Part shown: positions 35,922 through 45,734 of the stretch, in pieces
How the letters are laid out: every line of letters begins with the position of its first letter
How positions within the stretch are numbered: the first letter of the stretch is position 1
Assembly: GCF_000002235.5 (NCBI RefSeq)
Contig: NW_022145596.1
Span: 26,701,299 to 26,765,298, forward strand
Source of the DNA: Strongylocentrotus purpuratus
Taxonomy: Eukaryota; Echinodermata; Echinoidea; Camarodonta; Strongylocentrotidae
Length of the DNA: 64,000 nucleotides
Direction of reading: 5' to 3'
Notes under the pieces: model-generated
Database searches by the model: none
The model's input: the letters and a program-made list of their open reading frames with translations, nothing else
Told to the model about the DNA's origin: nothing
Position numbers and translations under genes: made by a program

Positions 35922-37115
35922 TTGCGCTATAAAAGAGCCTATTTGAAGCATGTTTTACATTTGCAAATATCTTTCTTAAAAAGAAAGCCATGGACTTCTA
36001 AGAGGTATCATTATGTTGCGCTTGAGCTTCTCTATCTGTTCTTGACATCGGTTTATCTCTCTCATCATTATTTCTTGCGCAATCGAAAGAACACGATTAA
36101 ATCGCGTATATACTGTCATTTTGCGCTATAAAAGAGCCTATTTGAAGCATGTTTTACATTTGCAAATATCCTTCTTAAAAAGAAAGCCATGGACTTCTAA
36201 GAGGTATCATTATGTTGCGCTTGAGCTTCTCTATCTGTTCTTGACATCCGTTTATCTCTCTCATCATTATTTCTTGCGCAATCGAAAGAGCACGATTAAA
36301 TCGCGTATATACTGTCATTTTGCGCTATAAAAGAGCCTATTTGAAGCATGTTTTACATTTGCAAATATCCTTCTTAAAAAGAAAGCCATGGACTTCTAAG
36401 AGGTATCATTATGTTGCGCTTGAGCTTCTCTATCTGTTCTTGACATCGGTTTATCTCTCTCATCATTATTTCTTGCGCAATCCAAAGAACACGATTAAAT
36501 CGCGTATATACTGTTATTTTGCGCTATAAAAGAGCCTATTTGAAGCATGTTTTACATTTGCAAATATCCTTCTTAAAAAGAAAGCCATGGACTTCTAAGA
36601 GGTATCATTATGTTGCGCTTGAGCTTCTCTATCTGTTCTTGACATCGGTTTATCTCTCTCATCATTATTTCTTGCGCAATCGAAAGAACACGATTAAATC
36701 GCGTATATACTGTCATTTTGCGCTATAAAAGAGCCTATTTGAAGCATGTTTTACATTTGCAAATATCCTTCTTAAAAAGAAAGCCATGGACTTCTAAGAG
36801 GTATCATTATGTTGCGCTTGAGCTTCTCTATCTGTTCTTGACATCCGTTTATCTCTCTCATCATTATTTCTTGCGCAATCGAAAGAGCACGATTAAATCG
36901 CGTATATACTGTCATTTTGCGCTATAAAAGAGCCTATTTGAAGCATGTTTTACATTTGCAAATATCCTTCTTAAAAAGAAAGCCATGGACTTCTAAGAGG
37001 TATCATTATGTTGCGCTTGAGCTTCTCTATCTGTTCTTGACATCGGTTTATCTCTCTCATCATTATTTCTTGCGCAATCCAAAGAACACGATTAAATCGC
37101 GTATATACTGTCATT
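35922..37115 (+). repeat. Higher-order repeat: two 597-bp trimers
   Basis: Monomers at 35,922, 36,121 and 36,320 are repeated as a set at 36,519, 36,718 and 36,917. The order of diagnostic variants (CGAAAGAACACG, CGAAAGAGCACG, CCAAAGAACACG) is the same, and a rare GACATCCGTTT change occurs only in the middle monomer of each trimer, at 36,245 and 36,842, exactly 597 bp apart. Confidence 0.85.
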
Positions 37116-38030
37116 TTGCGCTATAAAAGAGCCTATTTGAAGCATGTTTTACATTTGCAAATATCTTTCTTAAAAAGAAAGCCATGGACTTCTAAGAGGT
37201 ATCATTATGTTGCGCTTGAGCTTCTCTATCTGTTCTTGACATCGGTTTATCTCTCTCATCATTATTTCTTGCGCAATCGAAAGAACACGATTAAATCGCG
37301 TATATACTGTCATTTTGCGCTATAAAAGAGCCTATTTGAAGCATGTTTTACATTTGCAAATATCCTTCTTAAAAAGAAAGCCATGGACTTCTAAGAGGTA
37401 TCATTATGTTGCGCTTGAGCTTCTCTATCTGTTCTTGACATCGGTTTATCTCTCTCATCATTATTTCTTGCGCAATCGAAAGAACACGATTAAATCGCGT
37501 ATATACTGTCATTTTGCGCTATAAAAGAGCCTATTTGAAGCATGTTTTACATTTGCAAATATCTTTCTTAAAAAGAAAGCCATGGACTTCTAAGAGGTAT
37601 CATTATGTTGCGCTTGAGCTTCTCTATCTGTTCTTGACATCGGTTTATCTCTCTCATCATTATTTCTTGCGCAATCCAAAGAACACGATTAAATCGCGTA
37701 TATACTGTCATTTTGCGCTATAAAAGAGCCTATTTGAAGCATGTTTTACATTTGCAAATATCCTTCTTAAATAGAAAGCCATGGACTTCTAAGAGGTATC
37801 ATTATGTTGCGCTTGAGCTTCTCTATCTGTTCTTGACATCGGTTTATCTCTCTCATCATTATTTCTTGCGCAATCGAAAGAACACGATTAAATCGCGTAT
37901 ATACTGTCATTTTGCGCTATAAAAGAGCCTATTTGAAGCATGTTTTACATTTGCAAATATCTTTCTTAAAAAGAAAGCCATGGACTTCTAAGAGGTATCA
38001 TTATGTTGCGCTTGAGCTTCTCTATCTGTT

Positions 38031-38627
38031 AGCGTCATCGGTTTATGGTTTTCATCTTTATTTATTGCGCAATGTTTAAAACGATGTGTAGAGCTCTAAT
38101 ACCAAGCATAAACTGTCAAATTGCTCAAATAGAACCATTTGAGGCGTATTTGTTAGTTGTTCATCACATTTGCAAATATCTTTCTTTTAAAAGAACGCTG
38201 TGCTCTTCTGAGTGGTATCATTATGATGCGCTTGAGCTCCTCTACCTGTTAGCGTCATCGGTTTATGGTTTTCATCTTTATTTATTGCGCAATGTTTAAA
38301 ACGATGTGTAGAGCTCTTATACCAAGCATAAACCGATGTCGCGAACAGGTAGAGAAGCTTGAGCGCAACATAATGATACCACTTAGGAGACCATGGCCTT
38401 CTTTTTAAGAAAGATATTTGCAAATGTAAAAAAAGGCTTTAAATGACTCTTTTTTTGCGCAATATGACAGTATTTACGCCATTTAATCGTTTTAACATTG
38501 CGCAATAAATAAAGATGAAAGAGATAAACCGATGACGCTAACAGGTAGAGGAGCTCGAGCGCAACATAATGATAGCACTCAAGGAGACCACAGCAATCTT
38601 TTTAAGAAAGATATTTGCAAATGTAAA
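38031..38627. repeat. Diverged and inverted satellite copies
   Basis: From 38,031 two diverged plus-strand units (GCGTCATCGGTTTATGG, ATTGCGCAATGTTTAAAACG) run to about 38,335; after that the same family continues on the minus strand (GCGCAACATAATGATAC, GATATTTGCAAATGTAAA). The orientation switch falls within CATAAACCGATGTCGCGAAC. These copies keep an ATTGCGCAAT palindrome that is only half kept in the main array. Confidence 0.85.
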
Positions 38628-39507
38628 CTAGATGGAATTTTGACTGCGCGCAGTCGAAAATGATGCCTCCGCCATAGAGCAATTTAAACAAGTTTGGAGT
38701 TTAAATCTCCAGTGGTTCTTGAGATATCATGATAACAATCTCAATGTATGGAATTTCATAAGTTGACCTCTGTGACCCTTGACCTTTGACCTACGTGCTC
38801 CAAAATCTAATCAGATTGTCTTCCTATGGTGATACACACTATCATTAAGTTTGAAGTTTAAATCTCCAGTGGTTCTTGAGATATTATGATATGGTGATAC
38901 ATACTATCATTAAGTTTGAAGTGAAAATTCTCCAGTGGTTCTTGAAATATCGCGATAACGATCTCAATGTATGGAATTTCATAAGTTGACCTCTGTGACC
39001 CTTGACCTTTGACCTACGTGCTCCAAAATCTAATCAGATTGTCTTCCTATGGTGATACACACTATTATTAAGTTTGAAGTTTAAATCTCCAGTGGTTCTT
39101 GAGATATCATGATAACAATCTCAATGTATGGAATTTCATAAGTTGACCTCTGTGACCCTTGACCTTTGACATACGTGCTCCAAAATCTAATCAGATCGTC
39201 TTCCTATGGTGATACATACTATCCTTAAATTTGAAGTTTTTACATCTCCAGTGGTTCTTGAGATATGATAACAATCACAATGTATGGAATTTCATAAGTT
39301 GACCTCTATGACCCTTGACCTTTGACCTACGTACTCCAAAATCTAATCAGATCGTCTTCCTATGGTGATAAATACTATTCCCGAGTCTTAAGTTTAAATC
39401 TTAAATGGTTCTTGAGATATTGTGATAACGGTCAAACGGGACGGACGTACGGACGGACAACCCGAAAACATGATGCCTCCGGCACCACCTTCGGTGGCGG
39501 AGGCATA
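38628..39507 (-). mobile_element. Non-autonomous Helentron-like element, family B
   Basis: On the minus strand the element starts with a strong hairpin (39,506-39,472; ATGCCTCCGCCACC with its near-complement), contains four ~150-180-bp internal repeats, and ends with the inverted subterminal GGCGGAGGCAT (38,673-38,663), a perfect 7-bp stem GACTGCG/CGCAGTC (38,655-38,642), ten bases, then CTAG (38,631-38,628) and T. The interrupted satellite (TTTT^TTTACATTTGC) shows insertion between two Ts without target duplication, as known for Helentrons. Each internal repeat has TGACCTTTGACC. No open frame. Confidence 0.7.
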
Positions 39508-39756
39508 AAAAGGCTTCAAATGACTCTTTTATCGTTTTCACTATTGCGCTAAATAAATAAAGATGAAAAACGAAAACCAATTGTCGCGAACAGGTAAAGG
39601 AGCTCGAGCGCAACATAATGTTACCACTTAGGAGACCACAGCGTCAGAAAGATATTTGCAAATGTAAAAAATGCTTCAAATGACTCTTTTATTGCGCAAT
39701 ATGACAGTATATACGCGATTTAATCGTTTTCAACATTGCGCAATAAAAAAAGATGA
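39508..39756 (-). repeat. Diverged satellite copies, right edge
   Basis: Resumes the minus-strand satellite interrupted by the family B element (AGGCTTCAAATGACTC, GCGCAATATGACAGTATA) and ends near 39,756 at GCGCAATAAAAAAAGATGAG. Confidence 0.85.
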
Positions 39757-41772
39757 GTAGACTTTACAACATTTCTTATATTTGCAAGATGAAGCTGAAA
39801 GTCCCATGCAGGTAAATATTAAACGACCACCTATTAATTCACTAAAATGGAAATGGAACTAAGTTGATGTTGCAAGCGTATAGTGTGGAGGGTATATTTT
39901 ATTCTGGTTCTGCACTTAGCAAACAAATATTGATATCTTTCCTTTCTTTGTTTACAAAGGGAATTTGTCCTTATTTACAGGAGGTCCTGTGTGAAGAAGA
40001 GCGATGTCTAATGCACATTCAAAGCACTACATGATCATACATGTAGGGTAAAACAGGAACCCTCATCAATTTTTTTTTTTGTTTTTTGTAAGTGGTCCTT
40101 TTACTTCTTGAGCAATGCAGATGAAGAAGAACACAAAATAAAATTAATGAACGTCTGTTTATAGGATGTATTATGGTTGATGTGTATCCATTATTACCAC
40201 TTTTAAATTGAAGTACCTACATTGTCTTCTCTCATGTAGGATGATGCTTCTCTACAGCGGATGATGAAGGCATGCTGGTTTACAAACTCAGGAGAGGAAC
40301 AAATAACAGATATTGACAGGATCATATCTAGAGATGCGAGCCTACTATATACTTCATACGAGCAAGTGTGCTAATATACATGCATGTACCCCAAATAAAC
40401 TATTGTGGAACACATATCATGTAGAAAGTTATAGATCTGACAAATATATTTTTCATTGTCCAATGACTTGTAAAAGAATACTTGACTGAATTGAGATCAA
40501 TTGTGATTTAGATTAAAAATAAAATGTCAATATACATGAAATATAAGTCTACATAACGTATGTTTCAATAGCATTATTTCCAGTTCATTCTCTGTTCCAA
40601 GTTGTTTGGTCATTTTATGTCCCATACTTAAAGAGAAGGTTGAGTTCTGGGAAGAGGTGAAAAATAATTTGTGAGCATTACTCATTCTTATTATGCAAGT
40701 GTGGGAGAACATCAGTTAAGACATGTTCCCTGAAAAGCATGGCTCTTCAAATGCCTTCATATTCTAAATATGCATGTAACATCGTAAAAATCGGGGGGGG
40801 GGGGTGGCTTTTTACGCCACGTGTTCCTGTAGTCCCATATACATCTTTCTGTGCAAGTGTATGTAACTTTACCAAGACTTGGCCAAATTTCTTATCATTT
40901 TGATGATTCCAGAACCTTGCAATACACACAAATTCTCATATGCTAGATGATCAACCTTTTCTGGTCGGTTCCACACCGTTTCTTTCACAATGCAATCGCA
41001 TGACCAGAAACCAACTTCATCTTTAACCGAGTATTATTCAATTATGACCACGAGTTTACATTGCAAGTAAATTGTACATGTACCGGTATTACTTATTTCA
41101 TACTTTTCTGATCGAAGCTCCATCAGGCCTATTGTCTTAATGGGATCATCAGAAATAATCTAACATGTGGTCAGTAACTAGTCTTGTAGGAAAAATAGTT
41201 TAGGTTTGCCCACTAGAATCCCAAGTGAATATTAGTTCTTCCTCTTTTTGTCAGAGCAGGTATCAGGGTGTATGTTATTAGTTGTCGTTTATTTTCTTAT
41301 ACACTTATCTTATTTTATTTTTTTCATTTGAACAGACTTGGGTTATCATCACAGCCCTTTCTTCTGAAAACTAGCCTACAACTTCATCGATGAATGCAGA
41401 AGACATCTACATGAGACTACGTCTTAAAGATGCCACCCTCATATAATGAAAGAGGACAGTAGAGATGGGTTTAAACTTGAATATTTACATACTATTTATT
41501 TGTATCATATGTTTGTAGAATACCACATTTAAAAAAAAAAGCTAATGAATTTATCATCTTGTCAACTTTCAAATAATTAAAGATAACTAATCATCAATGA
41601 ATAAACATTAACATTTTAACAATGTCAACTACCATCTTATAGGATGAAACTGAGGGCTGGGCAGAAATAAATTTCCTTGAAATTTGAGTGATAAAGATCT
41701 ATCAGTCTATATCAAAGATTGAATTAATTAATGATATTTTAATTATAATTATACATGTTGAAATTCATTTAC
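39757..41772. other. No gene recognised
   Basis: AT-rich sequence with a G run at 40,794-40,804. Short open frames show no motif. It may be intron or flank of the CHD-type segment that follows. Confidence 0.4.
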
Positions 41773-41854
41773 CTCAGTCTATGGACTTCTGTATTCTCCC
41801 AGTTGATAATAGTAGATAGAGGAGCACTGATCAGAAAGGTCCTTTGGAATGACC
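41773..41854 (-). pseudogene. Mi-2/CHD-type exon fragment (GHSKGPF...APLSTIINW), frameshifted
   Basis: After the acceptor TTTGATACAG the minus strand reads GHSKGPF, the sequence that follows YSLYKE in CHD3/4/5 (Mi-2) helicases. One base is then missing relative to the family, and the +1 frame continues LISAPLSTIINWE, the motif Ia region of the SNF2 ATPase. After that the sequence departs from the family before a possible donor CTGAG|GTAAAT. The frameshift and diverged end suggest a decaying copy, unless the missing base is a sequence error. It lies in phase with the exon at 42,148-42,239. Confidence 0.7.
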
Positions 41855-42147
41855 CTGTATCAAAGAAAGATGATGTATATGTGGAGGCAAATTATTTTGC
41901 AGTTTTATGGAGTAAAGAATGAAATGAGTAAATGAATGAAATGAATGAGTAAATGTGAAATGAGTGGATGGTGAAAGAGGGAATTGTATCATTTTGAAAA
42001 TTCCTTTGAGCAGAGCTTTGTTCCTCTCCCCCATTGTCTCTCTCTTTCCCCTTCCTTTCACATCATTTTTCTTGCTCCATACCCCACCCCTCCCCCCTCC
42101 CATATAGGTATTACCCATAGTAAGAGCGCTTCAAACAATGCATCTAC

Positions 42148-42239
42148 CTCCTTATAGAGAGAATAGAGGAACGCGATGGTCTGGATAGTTTTCCCCAATC
42201 CCATCTCATCAGCCAGGATATAGCTTCCTGAGTGAGCTC
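42148..42239 (-). CDS. Mi-2/CHD-type helicase exon (SNF2 motif I), copy 1
   Basis: Acceptor CCCTTTAG|GA, donor AAGGAG|GTAGAT, 92 nt (phase 1 in, 0 out). It encodes AHSGSY then [20 protein letters not shown], the Walker A (motif I) of the SNF2 ATPase, ending YSLYKE. The YSLYKE|GHSKGPF junction is that of CHD3/4/5-type remodelers, nuclear ATPases of the NuRD complex that slide nucleosomes. The usual residues before ILADE (W-x-Q-G-x-[DN]-T) are replaced. The exon itself is open and well spliced, but its neighbours are damaged (see 41,773 and 42,436), so this copy may be a pseudogene. Confidence 0.75.
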
Positions 42240-42435
42240 CTAAAGGGATTACCCAACCAAGTACCAAGTAAGAATGGATTAAGGTGATTGTATGCCGATT
42301 AGGTATAAATTAGCAGCTGAGAGTCAGAGGGGCGTTAACTCTCATCATTTAACACAATTAATGACATTCTGGCTCCCAGTACATCAATTATTCTGAGGCT
42401 GAGCAGCAAGCATCATCAATTACCACATGCTAAAA

Positions 42436-42556
42436 ATGTACATCTGTCGTTGGCTCCAGCTTCTGTATGGCTCTTTGTTCTCTCTCTTGGTTCTTGCCTT
42501 TCTTGTTCTTGCCTTTTCTCTTTTTCTTCTTCAATGGCTCGCCAAACATCAGGGCT
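42436..42556 (-). pseudogene. Lysine-rich CHD-type exon, copy 1, splice donor deleted
   Basis: After the acceptor CTTCTTCCAG the frame reads ALMFGEPLKKKKRKGK ... IQKLEPTTDVH. It resembles the basic linker between the chromodomains and ATPase of CHD4 (ELMRGEEG ... KKLKKVKLRKLERPPETP), but low complexity makes this tentative. In the other copy (63,933-64,000) the same exon ends ACAT|GTAAGT; here 19 bp between two ATGs are missing, removing that donor. The exon also ends in phase 0 while the next begins in phase 1, so the family's GGTLHPYQ-type exon that should lie between them is absent in both copies. Confidence 0.6.
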
Positions 42557-42704
42557 CTGGAAGAAGGATGACAAAGACATTTTTTTTTTTTAATTCCAAG
42601 TCCAAACAAAATTAAAAAGAGCAACAATCATATTAAACTGAATGGTCTTGGTGGGTCTAAGACAATGTTATGACTGTAAAATAAGGAATAAGGGTTCTTA
42701 TCAA

Positions 42705-42895
42705 TAATAATAATAATCCGGTTTTTTATATAGCGCTCAATACACCGATCCAACGATGTACCTAAGCGCTTTACAGATATATTATTACCCCGGTCATCGG
42801 ATTCAGGCTTACCCGCACACAATGTGTGCACATTTTCCACTCCCTGGGGAGCATTCCAGCCAGTCGCCATTTTACAGGCGCACACTTATCAAATG
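42705..42895. repeat. Dispersed repeat (TATAGCGC ... AAGCGCTTTACAGAT type)
   Basis: Starts after an AATAATAAT run: TTTTTTATATAGCGCTCAAT, CCTAAGCGCTTTACAGATAT, TATTACCCCGGTCATCGGAT, GCATTCCAGCCAGTCGCC, TTTACAGGCGCACACT. I recognise this as a widespread noncoding repeat of marine invertebrate genomes, though I cannot name its family. Confidence 0.6.
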
Positions 42896-43234
42896 ATATA
42901 TTTTCAATATTCCCTGAAAATAGAGTATGGCACTGGTTTTTTTAACTTATACCAAATGTGTCCACAAATGGGTCCAAAATGAAATTATGTTTACTCACTT
43001 CAAACTTGTATTTTTAGGATCAGGACTAATCATATTTTTGAGAAATGCAAATTCTGGACCTTAATCTATCTCCTTATTTATTCACCAGATATGAATACTT
43101 TGAGTTTTTACAATTTTATTGTGAACTATAGCATAACTTTAACTGTGATATTAAACTCATTTGCTATTAACTACACCTTAAAATATGTTGGGTCTTTAAG
43201 AATATGTTTCAGAGATTATTCATGCAAATTTTTG

Positions 43235-43243
43235 AGCGGACAC

Positions 43244-43274
<31 letters not shown>

Positions 43275-43570
43275 GAGTCCAAAAAAAAAATCGCAACGAC
43301 TCAGCCAGCCGAAAAGTCGCTAAATGGGGGGGTAAGCGGACACTTTTTTTTTTTTTTTGGTCCCAAAAAAATCGCAACGACTCAACCGAAAAAGAAAAAA
43401 AAAAAAATTACCCCCATGGCTGACCTAAGAAAAAAAAGTGTCCTCTCACCCCCCCCCCCCCGCTTATTCAGCGGTCGGTTGAGTCGTTGCGATTTTTTTG
43501 GGACCAAAAAAAAAAAAGGGGGGGGGGGGGTTTTAGGGATTTTTTAGGGGGGTTTAACCCCCCAAACATC
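43235..43570. repeat. Homopolymer G/C/A/T tracts with inverted 'TCGCAACGACTCA' modules
   Basis: Two forward copies of GGACACTTTTTTTT-G-run-CAAAAAAATCGCAACGACTCA (43,237 and 43,338) face an inverted copy (TTGAGTCGTTGCGATTTTTT at about 43,480), giving a hairpin. It ends in TACGCGCCTG near 43,585, like a transposon terminus. Homopolymer lengths are unreliable. Confidence 0.6.
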
Positions 43571-43816
43571 CCCCCCTGCGTACGCGCCTGTAGGAGGCTG
43601 TTTCAAACGACAACATTTTTTAATGCTCTTGAATAAGTATTTATTTATTTATTTAATTGATGACCGATTGATGAATGGATGGATTGATTGGTTGGTCGGT
43701 TGATTGGTTGATAGATCTTAACTCTTGCTGTGCCGATATCACAGGTGACAAACAATATACAGTGTAGGTTAAACATGTACCGTATTTGCCGGCGATAAGG
43801 CAGCAGCGCCGCACCC

Positions 43817-44163
43817 TGTTACACCCACAAATGTAATAATGCCCACAAATGTAATAACGCCTACAAATGTAATAACACTTTACCCACAAATGTAACAACA
43901 CCCACAAATGTAATAACACTTTACCCACAAATGTAATAATTTCACCCACAAATGTAATAACCACTTTACCCACAAATGTAATAATTTTGAATCACCCACA
44001 AATGTAATAATGACTTTACCCACAAATGTAATGAATTTGAAGTGATATTTTGAATCACCCACAAATGTAATAATGACTTTACCCACAAATGTAATAAATT
44101 TGAAGAGATATTTTGTCGAATTTGTTCAAAACAAAAACCCTGTAATAAAGCATGGGTATAACT
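43817..44163 (+). repeat. Foldback element, left arm
   Basis: About eleven units of CCCACAAATGTAATAA spaced by CTTTA, AC, TTTCA or TTTTGAATCA, then the inner block ending at GTAATAAAGCATGGGTATA. Confidence 0.85.
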
Positions 44164-44164
44164 A

Positions 44165-44830
44165 CCACCTAGCTAACTACCCCGGACATCTACCCCCAGT
44201 CAACTACTCCCTCCCCGGACATCTACCCCCAGTCAACTACTCCCTCCCCGGACATCTACCCCCGGACATCTTACCCATTCCAACTACCCCTCCCCCTGGA
44301 CAACTAACTCCCCTCCAACTACCCCCCCCCCCCGGACATCTACCCCCAAGCAAATTAAGGTAGTTGGGGTAGTTTTCAGGGTGGGGGTAGTTGGCTGGGG
44401 GTAGTTGGAAGGGGATAGTTGGATTGGGGGGGTAGATTTCCGGGGGTATTTGACGGGGGGGTTGATGTCTGGGGGTAGTTGCAGGAGCGTAGCCACGGGG
44501 GGGGGGGGGGGGGGGGGGGGGGTCACGTGCCCCCCTAAAATTTCCAGGATCGGTTGAAATTTTGTAGACCACTTTTTTTGACCTCGATCGATTTAATTTA
44601 TGTTCCCCTTCCCCCCCCCCCCCCCCCCCCCCCCCCCAATATCAAACTCTGGCTACGTGCCTGGGTAGTTGCCCGGGGATAGATGTCCGGGGGTACTTGA
44701 CTTGGGGTAGATGTCCGGGGGGTATTGTCCGGGGTAGATGTCCAGGGGTAGTTAGCTGGGGGGGGGGGGGGTTGTCTTTCTAGGGGGTAGTTAGCTGGGG
44801 GTAGTTGGCAGGGGGGTAGGTGTCCTAGAT
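44165..44830. repeat. Inverted minisatellite inside the foldback element
   Basis: Left side: GGACATCTACCCCCAGTCAA units; right side: complementary GGGGTAGTTGGCTGGGG and GTAGATGTCCGGGG units, with the turn near 44,355. Same motif family as 13,430-13,700. Interrupted by the hAT-type MITE. Confidence 0.8.
44482..44663. mobile_element. hAT-type MITE with 8-bp target duplication
   Basis: 182 bp, inverted ends CAGGAGCGTAGCCACG and the complement of CTGGCTACGTGCCTG, flanked by a perfect 8-bp duplication GGTAGTTG (44,474-44,481 and 44,664-44,671). The 8-bp duplication and CAGG-GCGTAGCC ends are the standard marks of hAT elements. The interior carries long G and C runs and no open frame. Confidence 0.88.
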
Positions 44831-45734
44831 TCTCGATTAGAGATTAATTCTGACATTTCTTTCGGGGGAGTCCCCTCTCTCGTGGTTGTACCTCCATGGT
44901 AATGAGCAGTGTCAGAACACTAAAGTTACAACAAATCACAGCAATAAACAAAACTGTGACGGAGACGTTCTTAATATTGAGCACTTAAATCAGGCAGATA
45001 TATCAATTACTTCATTGTAGTACAATATCCAGAAAGACCAGAAGATATTGTAGAAATCAAAAGCATAGAACAATAAAAGCAAGTGGCAAGGACTGCTTCT
45101 TCTGTTACGAAAGTGTGTACTGACCAAAATCAGGTAGGTTCATGTTATTTATATACAGTGATCTATGGGAGTTGAGTGTTTCAGAAGTAGGGAAAACTGT
45201 AATATAAATGTGTTTTGTTTGTATTTGCCTTTGAATAAATTTCGTTCTCATGAATTCACACCGTGTACCGCGTACCAATTGGTAGTCTTCAGTATAAGTA
45301 ATTGATACGTTCATCACATGAAGAAAGGTAATTCATTCACGCACTCATGAAAATATAACATCGCAATCCAACTTTCCAATGTCACTAATAGCGTACATAA
45401 TTATAAATATATGTTACATATCGTGAACATATTTCATAATCACATGCATAAAACAATCAGCGACAATATTTAAATACATTTAAGGTCACTTATTCAATTA
45501 CTTTTTTTTCTACGAACATTGAATTCCAGGATATTTGTGGGCGTTAGAATATTTACATGATTAAGTAATCGTTGACGGTCAACGAACCATCGAATCGGTC
45601 CCTCCTCTGTGTGTTATATATATGGACCATTTTGACTGATTCGTCAGTTCGTGTGACCGCCGACCAATCATTTATTTGTGACATGTTTTATCCACATATG
45701 TAATAATGTAATTTATTTTTAAATGAAAAAAAAA
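44831..45734. other. Foldback element interior, no gene recognised
   Basis: AT-rich unique sequence. No transposase motif or long open frame. A TATATATA run lies near 45,617. Confidence 0.5.

Larger units (their letters stand above)
21162..38030 (+). repeat. Main 199-bp satellite array
   Basis: About 82 sequenced tandem monomers of 199 bp in one orientation, nearly identical from 31,147 to 37,922 and indel-rich from about 23,880 to 28,500. Each monomer has GCGCTATAAAAGAGCC, the palindrome ATTTGCAAAT, a short self-complementary CTTCTTAAAAAGAAAG, and TTGCGCAA. Three sites vary between monomers: C/G in CAATSSAAAG, A/G in GARCACG and T/C in TATYYTTCTT. The ~70-codon open frames in each monomer start at TTG, not ATG, and overlap out of frame with the next (199 is not a multiple of 3), so they are not genes. 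Function is unknown; a centromeric or heterochromatic satellite is possible. Confidence 0.97.
41877..42556 (-). repeat. Segmental duplication, copy 1 (CHD-type)
   Basis: From ATATGTGGAGGCAAATTATT at 41,877 the sequence matches 63,358-64,000 closely through both exons and introns, with a rearranged AT-rich patch near 41,925-41,970, a shorter C run and a 19-bp deletion at about 42,437. The exon at 41,773-41,854 is outside the shared part. The right end cannot be set because the other copy runs off the window. Confidence 0.9.

Noticed and set aside
21439-37922. Dozens of ~69-codon open frames repeated every 199 bp as a possible gene family
   Set aside because: They begin at TTG in GCGCTATAAAAG context rather than ATG, overlap the next copy out of frame because 199 is not a multiple of three, and lack codon constraint. 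They are satellite DNA.
21162-38030. CRISPR array
   Set aside because: The repeats are contiguous 199-bp satellite monomers with no unique spacers, in a eukaryotic setting.
21162-38030. Tandem small-RNA genes (U snRNA, 5S, tRNA or spliced leader) in the 199-bp unit
   Set aside because: No B box, no Sm site, no 5S or U6 sequence and no T-run terminator were seen, although TATAAAAG is present. A transcript remains possible but is not supported.
38628-39507. Family B element as a local tandem duplication
   Set aside because: It interrupts a satellite monomer at a T^T site and has distinct hairpin ends, so insertion fits better.
44237-44572. Proline-rich minus-strand open frames
   Set aside because: They are minisatellite and G-run translations inside the foldback element.
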